64,000 nucleotides of DNA, taken from Laspinema sp. D2d (GTDB taxonomy: Bacteria; Cyanobacteriota; Cyanobacteriia; Cyanobacteriales; Laspinemataceae). The notes beneath the pieces are model-generated. The model did no database searches and was not told the origin of the DNA. It worked only from the letters and a program-made list of their open reading frames with translations. The stretch spans positions 1 through 64,000 of the forward strand of contig NZ_JAMXFC010000026.1 in assembly GCF_025370755.1 (NCBI RefSeq). Direction: 5' to 3'. Position numbers and translations under genes: made by a program. Of the stretch, positions 56,200 to 64,000 are shown in pieces. Each line of letters starts with the position of its first letter. The first letter of the stretch is position 1.

Positions 56200-56961
56200 T
56201 TAATCGGTGAACTGTATCACCTCTAAATGATGAAAATAAAATTCATCTACAGACTGACTGACTTTCAACAAAATCCCGCGCACCAGACGATGTTCATTTT
56301 CAATCCACCAGGAAGCATTATCCACCTCTGCAATCGCCACATCCAGAAGCGATCGCAAAAATGGGGACCAATTCCTGCATAACTCCGACCCCTGAAAATA
56401 AGCGATCGCCTGGTCGCGAATTGCTATGCCTGTTTTAATGTCATCTTTCTTCCCCACCAAATTTGCCAACGGTAACGGTGGCTGAATAAAACTATCCATC
56501 ATGCCCAACAATTGCCGTTCTTTGTTTAGAATGACCTCTGATAATAAAATAGAGATGGCCTGTTCTATCCCCTTCCAGATGGGTTTTAACTTCCAAATCG
56601 TAGTCTGGATATCTCTTAATTCTACATAAACTTCTTGAACAAATAAAGTCGCCGATTGATTAAACCCATGAAACGGGTCGATTTTAAAATTTTTAGTCGG
56701 TAACTGATTCACCTCCCCCTCAAATCGTTGCCAAAACTGTTTGAACAGCACGGTAAGTCCACCGAGGGTTTTATCTAAAATAAACGCTTTACTCAGCTTC
56801 ATTACCTCATCAACATTCACCATGTCCACAGACATTTCTAAATAAGACCCAAGGGAATTTGTCGGGTCCCACTTAAATTTTTTAATGGGCAATCGACTAA
56901 TTTTTTCTTCTAGCAGTTCTATTCCAGGAAGGACCGGATTTGGATGAGGTAAGTCAGACAT
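56200..56961 (-). CDS. Hypothetical protein (253 aa)
   Basis: I do not recognise this family. The protein is soluble, mostly helical, with Lys/Asp/Trp-rich segments (ISRLPIKKFKWDPTNSLGSYLEMS, NQLPTKNFKIDPFHGFNQSATLF). These two look like a weak internal repeat (LP-K-F-DP). A C-terminal helical region follows. The ATG at 56961 begins MSDLPHPNPVLPGIELLEEK. It lies next to the repeat arrays that border the CHAT operon, on the same strand. Confidence 0.65.
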   Translation of the reverse strand: MSDLPHPNPVLPGIELLEEKISRLPIKKFKWDPTNSLGSYLEMSVDMVNVDEVMKLSKAFILDKTLGGLTVLFKQFWQRFEGEVNQLPTKNFKIDPFHGFNQSATLFVQEVYVELRDIQTTIWKLKPIWKGIEQAISILLSEVILNKERQLLGMMDSFIQPPLPLANLVGKKDDIKTGIAIRDQAIAYFQGSELCRNWSPFLRSLLDVAIAEVDNASWWIENEHRLVRGILLKVSQSVDEFYFHHLEVIQFTD

Positions 56962-57050
56962 GGTAAATTGAGAACAGCAGATTGAGACGCTAATTAAAAT
57001 TTTAAGGCTATCAAGAGCAGGTTTTTACGTTCAGAAGGGATTTGCCTTAC

Positions 57051-57180
57051 CTCCGGTCCCCTCCTTGGCAAGGGGAGGGTTAGGGTGGGGTCATCCGGTC
57101 CCCTCCCCTTGGCAAGGGGAGGGTTAGGGTGGGGTTCTCCGGTCCCCTCCCCTTGGCAAGGGGAGGGTTAGGGTGAGGTC
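57051..57180. repeat. Three tandem G-rich repeat units (about 43 bp each)
   Basis: CCGGTCCCCTCCCCTTGGCA plus AGGGGAGGGTTAGGGTGGGGT starts near 57053, 57095 and 57139. The third unit is the left arm of the composite element at 57137-57376. Confidence 0.9.
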
Positions 57181-57376
57181 CTCTTGAGGCGCTTAAGCGC
57201 TTCAAGAAGAATGATTGGGTGGAGAGTTCTCGTGACGCGCGATCGCCACCTCACGAAGAAAAAATTTCCTCACATTCTATACAGGTGCGATCGCCTCTCA
57301 TGAGTGGGTGAGGTGGCGATCGCCCAAGGGGAACCCCACCCTAACCCTCCCCTTGCCAAGGGGTGGGGACCGGAGG
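57137..57376. repeat. Composite palindromic element, left of the CHAT operon
   Basis: About 240 bp. Its left arm (CCGGTCCCCTCCCCTTGGCA...GGGTTAGGGTGAGGT) and right arm (ACCCCACCCTAACCCTCCCC...GGGGACCGG) are inverted copies of each other. The core includes CTATACAGGTGCGATCGCCT shared with the element at 62733-62950. Confidence 0.85.
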
Positions 57377-57557
57377 TTTTTATATACTTTTGAGGTGGTG
57401 ATCCCCCAAGGGGAACCCCACCCTAACCCTCCCCTTGCCAAGGGGTGGGGACCGGAGGTTTTTATATACTTTTGAGATGGAGATCGCCCAAGGGGAACCC
57501 CACCCTAACCCTCCCCTTGCCAAGGGGTGGGGACCGGAGGTTTTTATATACTTTTGA
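57331..57557. repeat. Three tandem 82-bp C-rich units
   Basis: Units start at 57331, 57413 and 57495, each GAACCCCACCCTAACCCTCC... followed by GGACCGGAGGTTTTTATATA. They differ at a few bases (GGTGGTGATCC, GATGGAGATCG). Confidence 0.95.
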
Positions 57558-57628
57558 CAGGTGGATTGCGGATCAACTGCTCTTTTTTGATGCTAAAGCC
57601 TGGAGAAACTCACATTGCCCGAATGCCC

Positions 57629-58897
57629 TTATTTGCGCTGCCAGTGTAACCAACCCCAAACTAGGACACTCATTACTGCGCCTAATATCAAACTTACCAA
57701 AGTTGTGGTGATTTGAAACTCTAGGTGATGGCGATTCGGGGGCGGTGTAGCTACTATCACCGTTGCAACTACTGCACTGGTTGCTACCCCTACACTGGCA
57801 ATGGTGAGGGTGGTATTCAGACGCCGATCGCTGCGGGTTTGTTCTATCTGATTCAGACTTTCAACGGCTTTAATTGAATTTTCAATTAACAATAATCCCG
57901 GACTTAAACTGCTATAATCTCGCTCAATTTGTCGTAAATACTTGTTCTCAGCAAACTGACTAAATTTCTCAAACAGCAAAGAACTCCCTTGACCTTGCCC
58001 TCCCCCAACCTTTTCACCTTCGGGTTTTGGACTATCTTCTGCCGCTAACTTAAGAACTCGGTCACGATAATTCTCCAAATTAATTTCAATCGTGTAGCGT
58101 TGTTCCTGCAAATAATTAAGCGGAATCGCATAGGACGCTAAAACCTTCAAACTTTGGTGCAAATGGTCTTGTAACTCCGTCAAATTGACCACAGATTGTT
58201 CGAGGCGGTCTAAACTTTGATTAGTCACCTGGGGAACGAGACCGGATGCCTGTTGTAACGACTCCCGGAAGCCGCGACTTTGTTGAAATGCCCAGACTAC
58301 TTTATGGCGGTATAAAAACAAAAATTGGCAATGCTTCAAAAGAGTTCCTACGCGCTTTTGTAGGGATTCTTTTCGCCAGTGACTCTCAAACAAACAAATT
58401 AATAGATGATAGCTGTCTCCCTCCCCTTGTGCTTGGGGCGGACACCACAGTTCATACAAGGTCGCCCCCAACAGAGGACCGTGGGCAATTAAATCCACTT
58501 GCCAATTGGGAGAAGTTCCCTCAAACTGTAATTGAGTACAAATCTCTTGCGCCAGTTTCACTGGGGATTGCTCATCGGACATTAATTGTCCCCAAACCAG
58601 CCAACTTGACCCCAGTTTTCCCAGGGAGGTTTTCTCCGGTTTCTGACTATATTTAATAACCGTTTCTTGGATGTTTTTGAGTTCCTGAAGCGATTTGACC
58701 TCGGACTTCTCCCCAGAACAGTCAATTTGAACTATTTGACTGTCTTGAATCTTCTGATGTCTAATATAACCATCGAGTGAGTCGCGGAGGTCCCCGGCGG
58801 GGAACTCCTTAGAGGCGACGGTTTCTGATGACTCTTCCGACAAATCGTAGAGAAACCAGTCGAGGGTGAGAAATCGTAGAGAATCCTGTTCATCCAT
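57629..58897 (-). CDS. Predicted membrane protein of the CHAT operon (435 or 422 aa)
   Basis: The frame opens at a TTG (58936); the ATG at 58897 (MDEQDSLRFL) gives 422 residues and is preferred. A mixed N-terminal domain (about 1-200) includes HLLICLFESHWRKES. A helical coiled-coil stretch follows (about 215-370, LDRLEQSVVNLTELQDHLHQSL). Two C-terminal membrane helices are separated by a short loop (about 372-392 VGVATSAVVATVIVATPP and 398-417 FQITTTLVSLILGAVMSVLVWGW). This coiled-coil plus two-helix tail recalls CorA-like architecture or pore-type effectors of defence systems. It is 21 bp after the preceding gene, so part of one operon with the CHAT protease. Function unknown. Confidence 0.78.
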   Translation of the reverse strand: MDEQDSLRFLTLDWFLYDLSEESSETVASKEFPAGDLRDSLDGYIRHQKIQDSQIVQIDCSGEKSEVKSLQELKNIQETVIKYSQKPEKTSLGKLGSSWLVWGQLMSDEQSPVKLAQEICTQLQFEGTSPNWQVDLIAHGPLLGATLYELWCPPQAQGEGDSYHLLICLFESHWRKESLQKRVGTLLKHCQFLFLYRHKVVWAFQQSRGFRESLQQASGLVPQVTNQSLDRLEQSVVNLTELQDHLHQSLKVLASYAIPLNYLQEQRYTIEINLENYRDRVLKLAAEDSPKPEGEKVGGGQGQGSSLLFEKFSQFAENKYLRQIERDYSSLSPGLLLIENSIKAVESLNQIEQTRSDRRLNTTLTIASVGVATSAVVATVIVATPPPNRHHLEFQITTTLVSLILGAVMSVLVWGWLHWQRK

Positions 58898-58957
58898 ACA
58901 ACATGAGTCCAAATCGGGGCTAGGCGGGGGCAACAATCAGAGTTAAGCTAAAGGACG

Positions 58958-59398
58958 TTAGGGAAACACTTGAGAGGCGATCGCAACACAATCCTCAGCC
59001 GTCAGAATCCGCTCAATCTTCTCCGGAACCTCTGACCCATTGGCGTTATTTCTCGTCATTTCCGCCTCAATCTTGTCCAATAACTCCTGCATATCCTTCA
59101 ACTCCTCAATATTGCGAGCAAAATTCTCTGTTTCTGTATTGAGGGGTTCAGGCGTGTTATCCGGGCGAAAATCCTTGCCCTTGTTGCGTTCCTGACTCTG
59201 GCGATTTAAGGCTTTGCGCGCTTTAAGATAGGTGGTTTCCAACTGTGGACAGTTGCGGGCGATCTCATCCAACTGATCATAGTCCCCCTTCTGACCAACC
59301 GTCCGAATCTCCGCCTGAACCTCATCCGGAAGAGACTCCTCCAGAGTACAAAGCGCCGCCAGAAACGCCTTGAGCGTAACGTAAGTGAGAGAATTCAT
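58958..59398 (-). CDS. Small helical protein of the CHAT operon
   Basis: The frame opens at 59434, but the ATG at 59398 overlaps the CHAT stop codon (ATGA), giving 146 residues. The N-terminal half (MNSLTYVTLKAFLAALCTLE to LETTYLKARKALN, about 1-65) is a compact helical unit resembling the effector-associated adaptor domains found beside caspase-like proteins. The C-terminal half is charged and helical (ARNIEELKDMQELLDKIEAEM). I infer an adaptor linking the protease to the membrane protein; no family is confirmed. Confidence 0.75.
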   Translation of the reverse strand: MNSLTYVTLKAFLAALCTLEESLPDEVQAEIRTVGQKGDYDQLDEIARNCPQLETTYLKARKALNRQSQERNKGKDFRPDNTPEPLNTETENFARNIEELKDMQELLDKIEAEMTRNNANGSEVPEKIERILTAEDCVAIASQVFP

Positions 59399-62300
59399 AA
59401 TTTTGTATCTCCAGTTAATGTAAATGCGGCCCAATAATAAGGATGAGCATAGAGTTGCGCCTGGGGGTCCTGTCCCTCCAGGAAATCCAGTTGGTCCAGG
59501 AAGAAAGGACGAACCCGCCTATTATCTGCCCCATACCGTTCCTGTTCCGCCTCGTAAAACTGCCGTAACCCCGCCACATCACAGTGGGATAACCACCGTT
59601 TCGCCTCAGCCAGGGCCTGGGGTTCCGGGACTCCTGCCAGCACCAGGTCATAGAACTTCAGGGTCAACAGCATACTCGCGGGATCGTCCACCCTCCAGAG
59701 GGTACTCAACACCAAGGACACCCCCGCCATCAGCCAGCCACTGCTGAGTCCCACATAGTCGGTGGTAATCGATTTCTGGCCGGTCATGGCTGTTTCACAA
59801 GCCGCCAAACTGACTAAACGATAGCCCGACAGGGGCAGATTCAGCAACTCCCTAACCCGCAAAAACTCCTTCCCCGATAAGGCTAACCAGGATTGATCCG
59901 GCGCGTCAAAATCGTAGCCCCCATGTCCCGTAAAGTGCATCAGCCGATACTCCCCCTTTACCAGTTCGTCCTTGAGGGACTCTTGACGGACTTGGGGACC
60001 ACACAGAGGCTGCACCCGCTGAAACCGCCTCCCCAGGCTTTCCGTCTCGAACGCGGCAAAATCAAGACGCGGGAATCCCTGACTCTCGGGATCTCCCACC
60101 AACAGCAGGGGAGCCTCGGAGGTGATGGGGGGAACCGGCTGTTGCGCCAGGGTCATGCCCACCTGAGCGCTGGGAAGGCGGATGAGACTGTAGTGGGGGG
60201 GGAATAAAGCTTCCAGGGGGAACAGGTGCAAGTCCCGGTGGGGCAGTAAAATCAGATGGTCAATCTCCTCATGGGCCAACTCCGCCAGCAGGGCCTCAAT
60301 CCGCAAAATTTCCCCCAACTGTTGCAGGCGAGAGTCCATCTGCTGACGCCAGGGATGGTCTCGCTTGGGAGAACCGGACTTGGATTTACCGCTGCGATAG
60401 TCTTGATAGTCCTGTTTCCAGGTATCGACCCACTTCTCCCATGCCAGTAATTGTTGCAGTCTGGGGAAAGGCGCATCGCTCTCCTCTGAAGCTAGGAGGG
60501 GGATGGGGTCTTGGTTGGGTTTGAGCAGAAACGTGGTCAGGGCCGCAGGACTGATGTGCCAGTAAACCGCTGCGGTCTTCTCACGGCAGAGATACTGTTG
60601 CAGACTCGGGAAGTCAGGACTGGGAATCTCCTCCATCCAACCCGACAGCCACCAGCGCAAACAGCTATTTTTGCCTTGTTCCGCCAGCATCAGGGCGCTC
60701 ACGGGATGTCCGGCTTGGCATTCCAGGTCAACGGTCAACTGTTGGAAGCTGATAAACTCCAGGGCCAGTAGTCGTTGTTTCCCGGGACTGGGGGATTGTT
60801 GAATCAAGCAGCGCAACAGGTCAGACCCCTGACGCCGTACTTCTGCTGCTTCCTCACGTTGACCCAGTTCAAAGAGGACGCGGCTCAAGTCTCGCAGGGC
60901 TTTGAGTCGCAGTTCGGGGGAGTGGGTTTCGCTGAGGGTGTCGAGGGCGGCGTTGTAACGAGTGACCGCTTTTCGCCAGAAGGGATAAGGGTTCGCGTCC
61001 CGGCGACCTCGGAAATAATGGACGGAACCTATATTATAATTCAGCCATCCCGCGCCTTGTGGGTCACGGTCGGGGAGACAATATTTCAAACCTTCTTCAT
61101 AGCTGGCTAACTCTCCCTCATACCCCCGTTGGTCCAGGGCGGGGTTTTGCAGGTGAGGGGGGAGGGTAAGAGTGACGGAATAGAAGCATCCTGGGGAGTT
61201 TCCGGCAGCACTGCCTCGGTTGACCCAAACTATTGCATTGTTAGGATTGAGGTCAAGGGCATGGTCATGACTGGCAACCGCCTCCTCATGGCGACCTAAG
61301 TTATACAGCGCATTGCCTCGATTAGTCCAGCCTTCTGCCAAGTTAGGATTGAGTTCGAGGGCGCGGTCATAACTGGCAACCGCCTCCTCATAGCGACCTA
61401 AGTTAACCAGCGAAATGCCCCGGCTACCCCAGCCTTTTGCCAAGTTAGGATTGAGTTCGAGGGCGCGGTTATAACTGGCAACAGCCTCCTCATCGCGACC
61501 TAACTCAGACAGCGTAATGCCCCGGTTAGACCAGCCGTCTGCATACTTAGGATTGAGGGCAAGGGCGCGGTCATCACTGGCAACAGACTCCTCATAGCGA
61601 CCTAAGTTACCCAGCACATAGCCCCGGGCACTCCAGGCTATTGGATACTTAGGATTGAGTTCGAGGGCGCGGTCATAACTCGCAACAGCCTCCTCATAGC
61701 GACCTAAGTTACCCAGCACGTCGCCCTGAATCCCCCACAACACCCACTCATCTGGAAAGGATTCAATTGCCTCATTAGCTAACATCAGCGCCGCCTCATC
61801 ATCACCAGCGTTAAATAGCTCCACTATCCGTCCAAATGCCGCTTCTGCTTCCGGATTTTCAAAGGTCAAACTCACCTGACTCCCCCCAGCCTCTACTGAA
61901 CTGCCCCCAGTCCCCCCTGGATGTGCCACTGGAGATGTCATTCCCCCAGTCCCCGGCGGCAACGGATGAGGCGAACTAACCCTCAAACGCTCTTGCAATT
62001 GTTGTCCCAAATCCCCCACCCGTTGCGCCAGGGGGAGCGCTCCCAGATTGCCAAACTCCTGCAACGCCTGAACAAACCGCGCCTCTGGGGGGTTCGCCAA
62101 CCAAGTCTCCCCCGCCTTCTCCAACCAGTCCAACCAATCCCTCTCCTGGGCCCGAGGTTCCAACTCCTGCAACCACTCCAGCACCGCCTCACATCCCTGG
62201 TGTCGCTGTTGCAACAACTCAGGGAACAATGACTCAAACTCCGCCTCGGTCAGGGGGGACAACGGTTGAGCCAACTTCTGCGCCCCATACTGATGAGCCA

Positions 62301-62634
62301 ACTCGCCGATTTTCCCACTGCCGAGTTCCCCCAACCGCACCATCCGCGAGGCGAGTTCCCGGTGAGGACGGGGGGAACCCAGAAGGCGATCGCGACCAAA
62401 GCGCATCAGCCAATTGTGAAAAAAGCGGTCATCCACTCGCTCTCCCAGATAGTCCAACACCCGTCCCGAGTCCCATCCCAGAGCCACTCCATCCAGCAGT
62501 TTCAGAAAGACTTGTTCATATTGAGTATCACTGAGGGGATTCATCTGCGGTGGCGGTGGGGGGGCGGCTGTTCGTCCCCCTCCCCACCACCGAGCCACTG
62601 TGGATTTCAACCAACGCCAAAGTTTACCTAACAT
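59395..62634 (-). CDS. TPR-CHAT caspase-like protease
   Basis: The 1079-residue protein has an N-terminal helical region (about 30-210). Six TPR units follow (about 270-480), with four near-identical copies of YEEAVASYDRALELNPK...GWSNRG. A longer helical region leads to the C-terminal CHAT domain (about 760-1079). CHAT catalytic residues are His904 (HFTGHGGYDFD) and Cys946 (SLAACETAMTG), with GVSLVLSTLWRVDD after them. CHAT domains are peptidases related to caspases and separase and often act in prokaryotic immunity or programmed death when triggered through TPRs. The gene leads a three-gene operon, each start touching or close to the previous stop. Confidence 0.93.
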   Translation of the reverse strand: MLGKLWRWLKSTVARWWGGGRTAAPPPPPQMNPLSDTQYEQVFLKLLDGVALGWDSGRVLDYLGERVDDRFFHNWLMRFGRDRLLGSPRPHRELASRMVRLGELGSGKIGELAHQYGAQKLAQPLSPLTEAEFESLFPELLQQRHQGCEAVLEWLQELEPRAQERDWLDWLEKAGETWLANPPEARFVQALQEFGNLGALPLAQRVGDLGQQLQERLRVSSPHPLPPGTGGMTSPVAHPGGTGGSSVEAGGSQVSLTFENPEAEAAFGRIVELFNAGDDEAALMLANEAIESFPDEWVLWGIQGDVLGNLGRYEEAVASYDRALELNPKYPIAWSARGYVLGNLGRYEESVASDDRALALNPKYADGWSNRGITLSELGRDEEAVASYNRALELNPNLAKGWGSRGISLVNLGRYEEAVASYDRALELNPNLAEGWTNRGNALYNLGRHEEAVASHDHALDLNPNNAIVWVNRGSAAGNSPGCFYSVTLTLPPHLQNPALDQRGYEGELASYEEGLKYCLPDRDPQGAGWLNYNIGSVHYFRGRRDANPYPFWRKAVTRYNAALDTLSETHSPELRLKALRDLSRVLFELGQREEAAEVRRQGSDLLRCLIQQSPSPGKQRLLALEFISFQQLTVDLECQAGHPVSALMLAEQGKNSCLRWWLSGWMEEIPSPDFPSLQQYLCREKTAAVYWHISPAALTTFLLKPNQDPIPLLASEESDAPFPRLQQLLAWEKWVDTWKQDYQDYRSGKSKSGSPKRDHPWRQQMDSRLQQLGEILRIEALLAELAHEEIDHLILLPHRDLHLFPLEALFPPHYSLIRLPSAQVGMTLAQQPVPPITSEAPLLLVGDPESQGFPRLDFAAFETESLGRRFQRVQPLCGPQVRQESLKDELVKGEYRLMHFTGHGGYDFDAPDQSWLALSGKEFLRVRELLNLPLSGYRLVSLAACETAMTGQKSITTDYVGLSSGWLMAGVSLVLSTLWRVDDPASMLLTLKFYDLVLAGVPEPQALAEAKRWLSHCDVAGLRQFYEAEQERYGADNRRVRPFFLDQLDFLEGQDPQAQLYAHPYYWAAFTLTGDTKL

Positions 62635-62732
62635 CCTAGTACCCTGAACTATGAGTGAACTACCATGAGGAAAGCCGTTGGGGCAACTCTCTCTTACTGT
62701 ACCCCAGGTGTGCCCCTCTCATTGTTAGCGGT

Positions 62733-62950
62733 CCTCCGGTCCCCTCCCCTTGGCAAGGGGAGGGTTAGGGTGGGGTCCTCTTGATGCGCTGAAGCGCGTC
62801 AAGATGAATGAGTGGGTGGAGAGTTCTGGTGAGGTGGCGATCGGGCCAGTTTCTATACAGGTGCGATCGCCTCTCATGATTGGTTGAGGTGGCGATCGCT
62901 AAAAGAACCCCACCCTAGCCCTCCCCTTGCCAAGGGGAGGGGACCGGAGG
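62733..62950. repeat. Composite palindromic element, right of the CHAT operon
   Basis: The 218-bp element has arms CCTCCGGTCCCCTCCCCTTG... and ...CAAGGGGAGGGGACCGGAGG, inverted copies of each other. The core TGGGTGGAGAGTTCT, CTATACAGGTGCGATCGCCT and TGAGGTGGCGATCGC match the copy at 57137-57376 in the same orientation. Confidence 0.88.
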
Positions 62951-63606
62951 TGGAGTTAAGGGTGGGTTATGTGGCGATCGCTAAGAGGACCCCACCCTAA
63001 CCCGGACCTTGGCAAGGGGAGAGGACAAGAGGTATTAGAAATTCCGGTCCCCCCCCTTAGCAAGGGGGGGCTAGGGGGGGTCCCAATGTTGCGGGAAACC
63101 GTCTAATATTCAAATAGGAAATAGAGGCTTTTTACCCAAATCCCCGGCTCAAGAGGACCTCACCCTAACCCGGACCTTGCCAAGGGGAGGGGACCGGAGG
63201 AGGAGTTAAGAGTGGGTGAGGTGGCGATCGCTAAAAGAACCCCACCCTAGCCCTCCCCTTGCTAAGGGGAGGGGACAAGAGGTGGAGTTAAGGGTGGGTG
63301 AGGTGGCGATCGCTAAAAGAACCCCACCCTAGCCCTCCCCTTGGCAAGGGGAGGGGACAAGAGGTTGAGTTAAGGGTGGGTGAGGTGGCGATCGGCCAAG
63401 AAGAACCCCACCCTAACCCTCCCCTTGCTAAGGGGAGGGGACCGGAGGTATTAGAAATTCCGGTCCCCCCCCTTAGCAAGGGGGGGCTAGGGGGGGTTCC
63501 GATCGCCTCCAATATTCAGCCAACAAATTGACGCTTTTTACCCCAATCCCCGGCTCAAGAGGACCCCACCCTAGCCCTCCCCTTGCCAAGGGGAGGGGAC
63601 CGGAGA
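62951..63606. repeat. Array of partial copies of the C-rich arm
   Basis: Half-units CCCCACCCTAGCCCTCCCCT..GGGGAGGGGACCGGAGG followed by TGGAGTTAAGGGTGGGTGAG plus GTGGCGATCGC recur roughly every 80-90 bp near 62990, 63165, 63240, 63320, 63405 and 63565. They are mixed with two 60-bp GGTCCCCCCCCTTAGCAAGG variants near 63041 and 63461. No gene lies in 62635-63666. Confidence 0.88.
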
Positions 63607-63666
63607 AAGAGGGGAGTTGTTGTCGGGTATCCTAACGGATAAAGTCGAGTGATTGGCGGTGGATTC

Positions 63667-64000
63667 ATGACCGAACTCTACAACAAGACCTCAGAAAAGG
63701 AAAAACGGCGATCGCTGCGTCATAATATGCCCCCTGCTGAAAAGTTGGTCTGGGGTAGATTGCGCGATCGCCAGGTTGAGGGCTGCAAATTTCGGCGGCA
63801 GTATAGTATTGGTATATTTGTTGTTGATTTTTATGCACCTGAACTGAAGTTGGCGATCGAGATTGATGGAGAGAGTCATTTTGGGGATGAGGCGAGAATT
63901 TATGACGTTGAACGACAGTCTTTTTTAGAAGCTACAGGGGTTTGTTTTTTAAGGTTTACGAATCAGGAAGTGTATAACGAGTTGGATGGTGTGATTGAGG
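63667..64000 (+). CDS. DUF559 endonuclease-like protein (partial, cut by window end)
   Basis: The visible 111 codons start MTELYNKTSEKEKRRSLRHN and carry the DUF559 pattern MPPAEKLVWGRLRDRQVEGCKFRRQYSIGIFVVDFYAPELKLAIEIDGESH, then FLEATGVCFLRFTNQEVYNELDGVI. This is the Vsr/PD-(D/E)XK-like fold with the acidic DFY...EIDG core. Most members end about 10-20 residues beyond the cut. Such genes are common among mobile or repeat-rich cyanobacterial regions; their substrate is unknown. Confidence 0.88.
   Translation, partial: MTELYNKTSEKEKRRSLRHNMPPAEKLVWGRLRDRQVEGCKFRRQYSIGIFVVDFYAPELKLAIEIDGESHFGDEARIYDVERQSFLEATGVCFLRFTNQEVYNELDGVIE

Noticed and set aside
62951-63606. Possible CRISPR array from regularly spaced palindromic repeats
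   Set aside because: The 'spacers' are themselves repeated and HIP1-containing, unit lengths vary, and no cas genes are near; it is a dispersed repeat family.

Overview
The window looks like chromosome of a filamentous, non-marine-type cyanobacterium, probably Oscillatoriales (Oscillatoria/Laspinema/Phormidium-like). The evidence is the abundance of GCGATCGC (HIP1) octamers, the genes psbX, ycf66 and ycf19, a ferredoxin-type nitrate assimilation cluster with a NirA-ferredoxin fusion, and many short palindromic dispersed repeats. The genus is an inference.

Layout. 1-7.5 kb: a small orphan protein, a COG3044-type ATPase, a methyltransferase, cobA, then a minus-strand signalling set (histidine kinase, STAS protein, GHKL-type ATPase). 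7.9-9.2 kb: a DAHP synthase gene preceded by a leader carrying two successive attenuators, each with its own aromatic-rich leader peptide; this is the most striking regulatory structure here. 9.4-15.5 kb: minus-strand surface-polysaccharide cluster (ABC exporter ATPase and permease, three glycosyltransferases). 16.5-25.1 kb: RNase H-like protein, HAD phosphatase and the trehalose set treZ-treY-treH. 25.3-30.2 kb: a DUF4342 protein, a coiled-coil membrane protein, and a fusion of the OB/zinc/HhH part of NAD-dependent DNA ligase with a long 21-residue-repeat coiled coil and a membrane anchor. 30.6-39 kb: nitrate assimilation, with a canonical NtcA promoter, nirA, two paralogous membrane-anchored proteins of unknown role, nrtP and narB. 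39.1-39.8 kb: a toxin-antitoxin pair whose PIN toxin carries two nonsense codons.

40-45.4 kb: housekeeping genes (C39-like peptidase, histidine phosphatase, glucokinase, peptide deformylase, HtrA protease). 45.6-48.6 kb: dnaA and dnaN around an intergenic region with four DnaA boxes, the likely chromosomal origin. 49-56 kb: a repeat protein, tRNA-Leu(GAG), accC, ycf19, psbX (too short for ordinary ORF calling), ycf66, twin PD40-type lipoproteins and a repeat/PPC protein. 56-64 kb: an accessory region with a three-gene TPR-CHAT protease operon bracketed by copies of a composite palindromic repeat element, then the start of a DUF559 endonuclease-like gene cut by the window end.

Functional threads: nitrate uptake and two-step reduction to ammonium form one NtcA-controlled block; trehalose synthesis from maltodextrin and trehalose breakdown form another; the exporter and glycosyltransferases build and export a surface glycan; the CHAT operon looks like a defence or stress-response module of unknown trigger.
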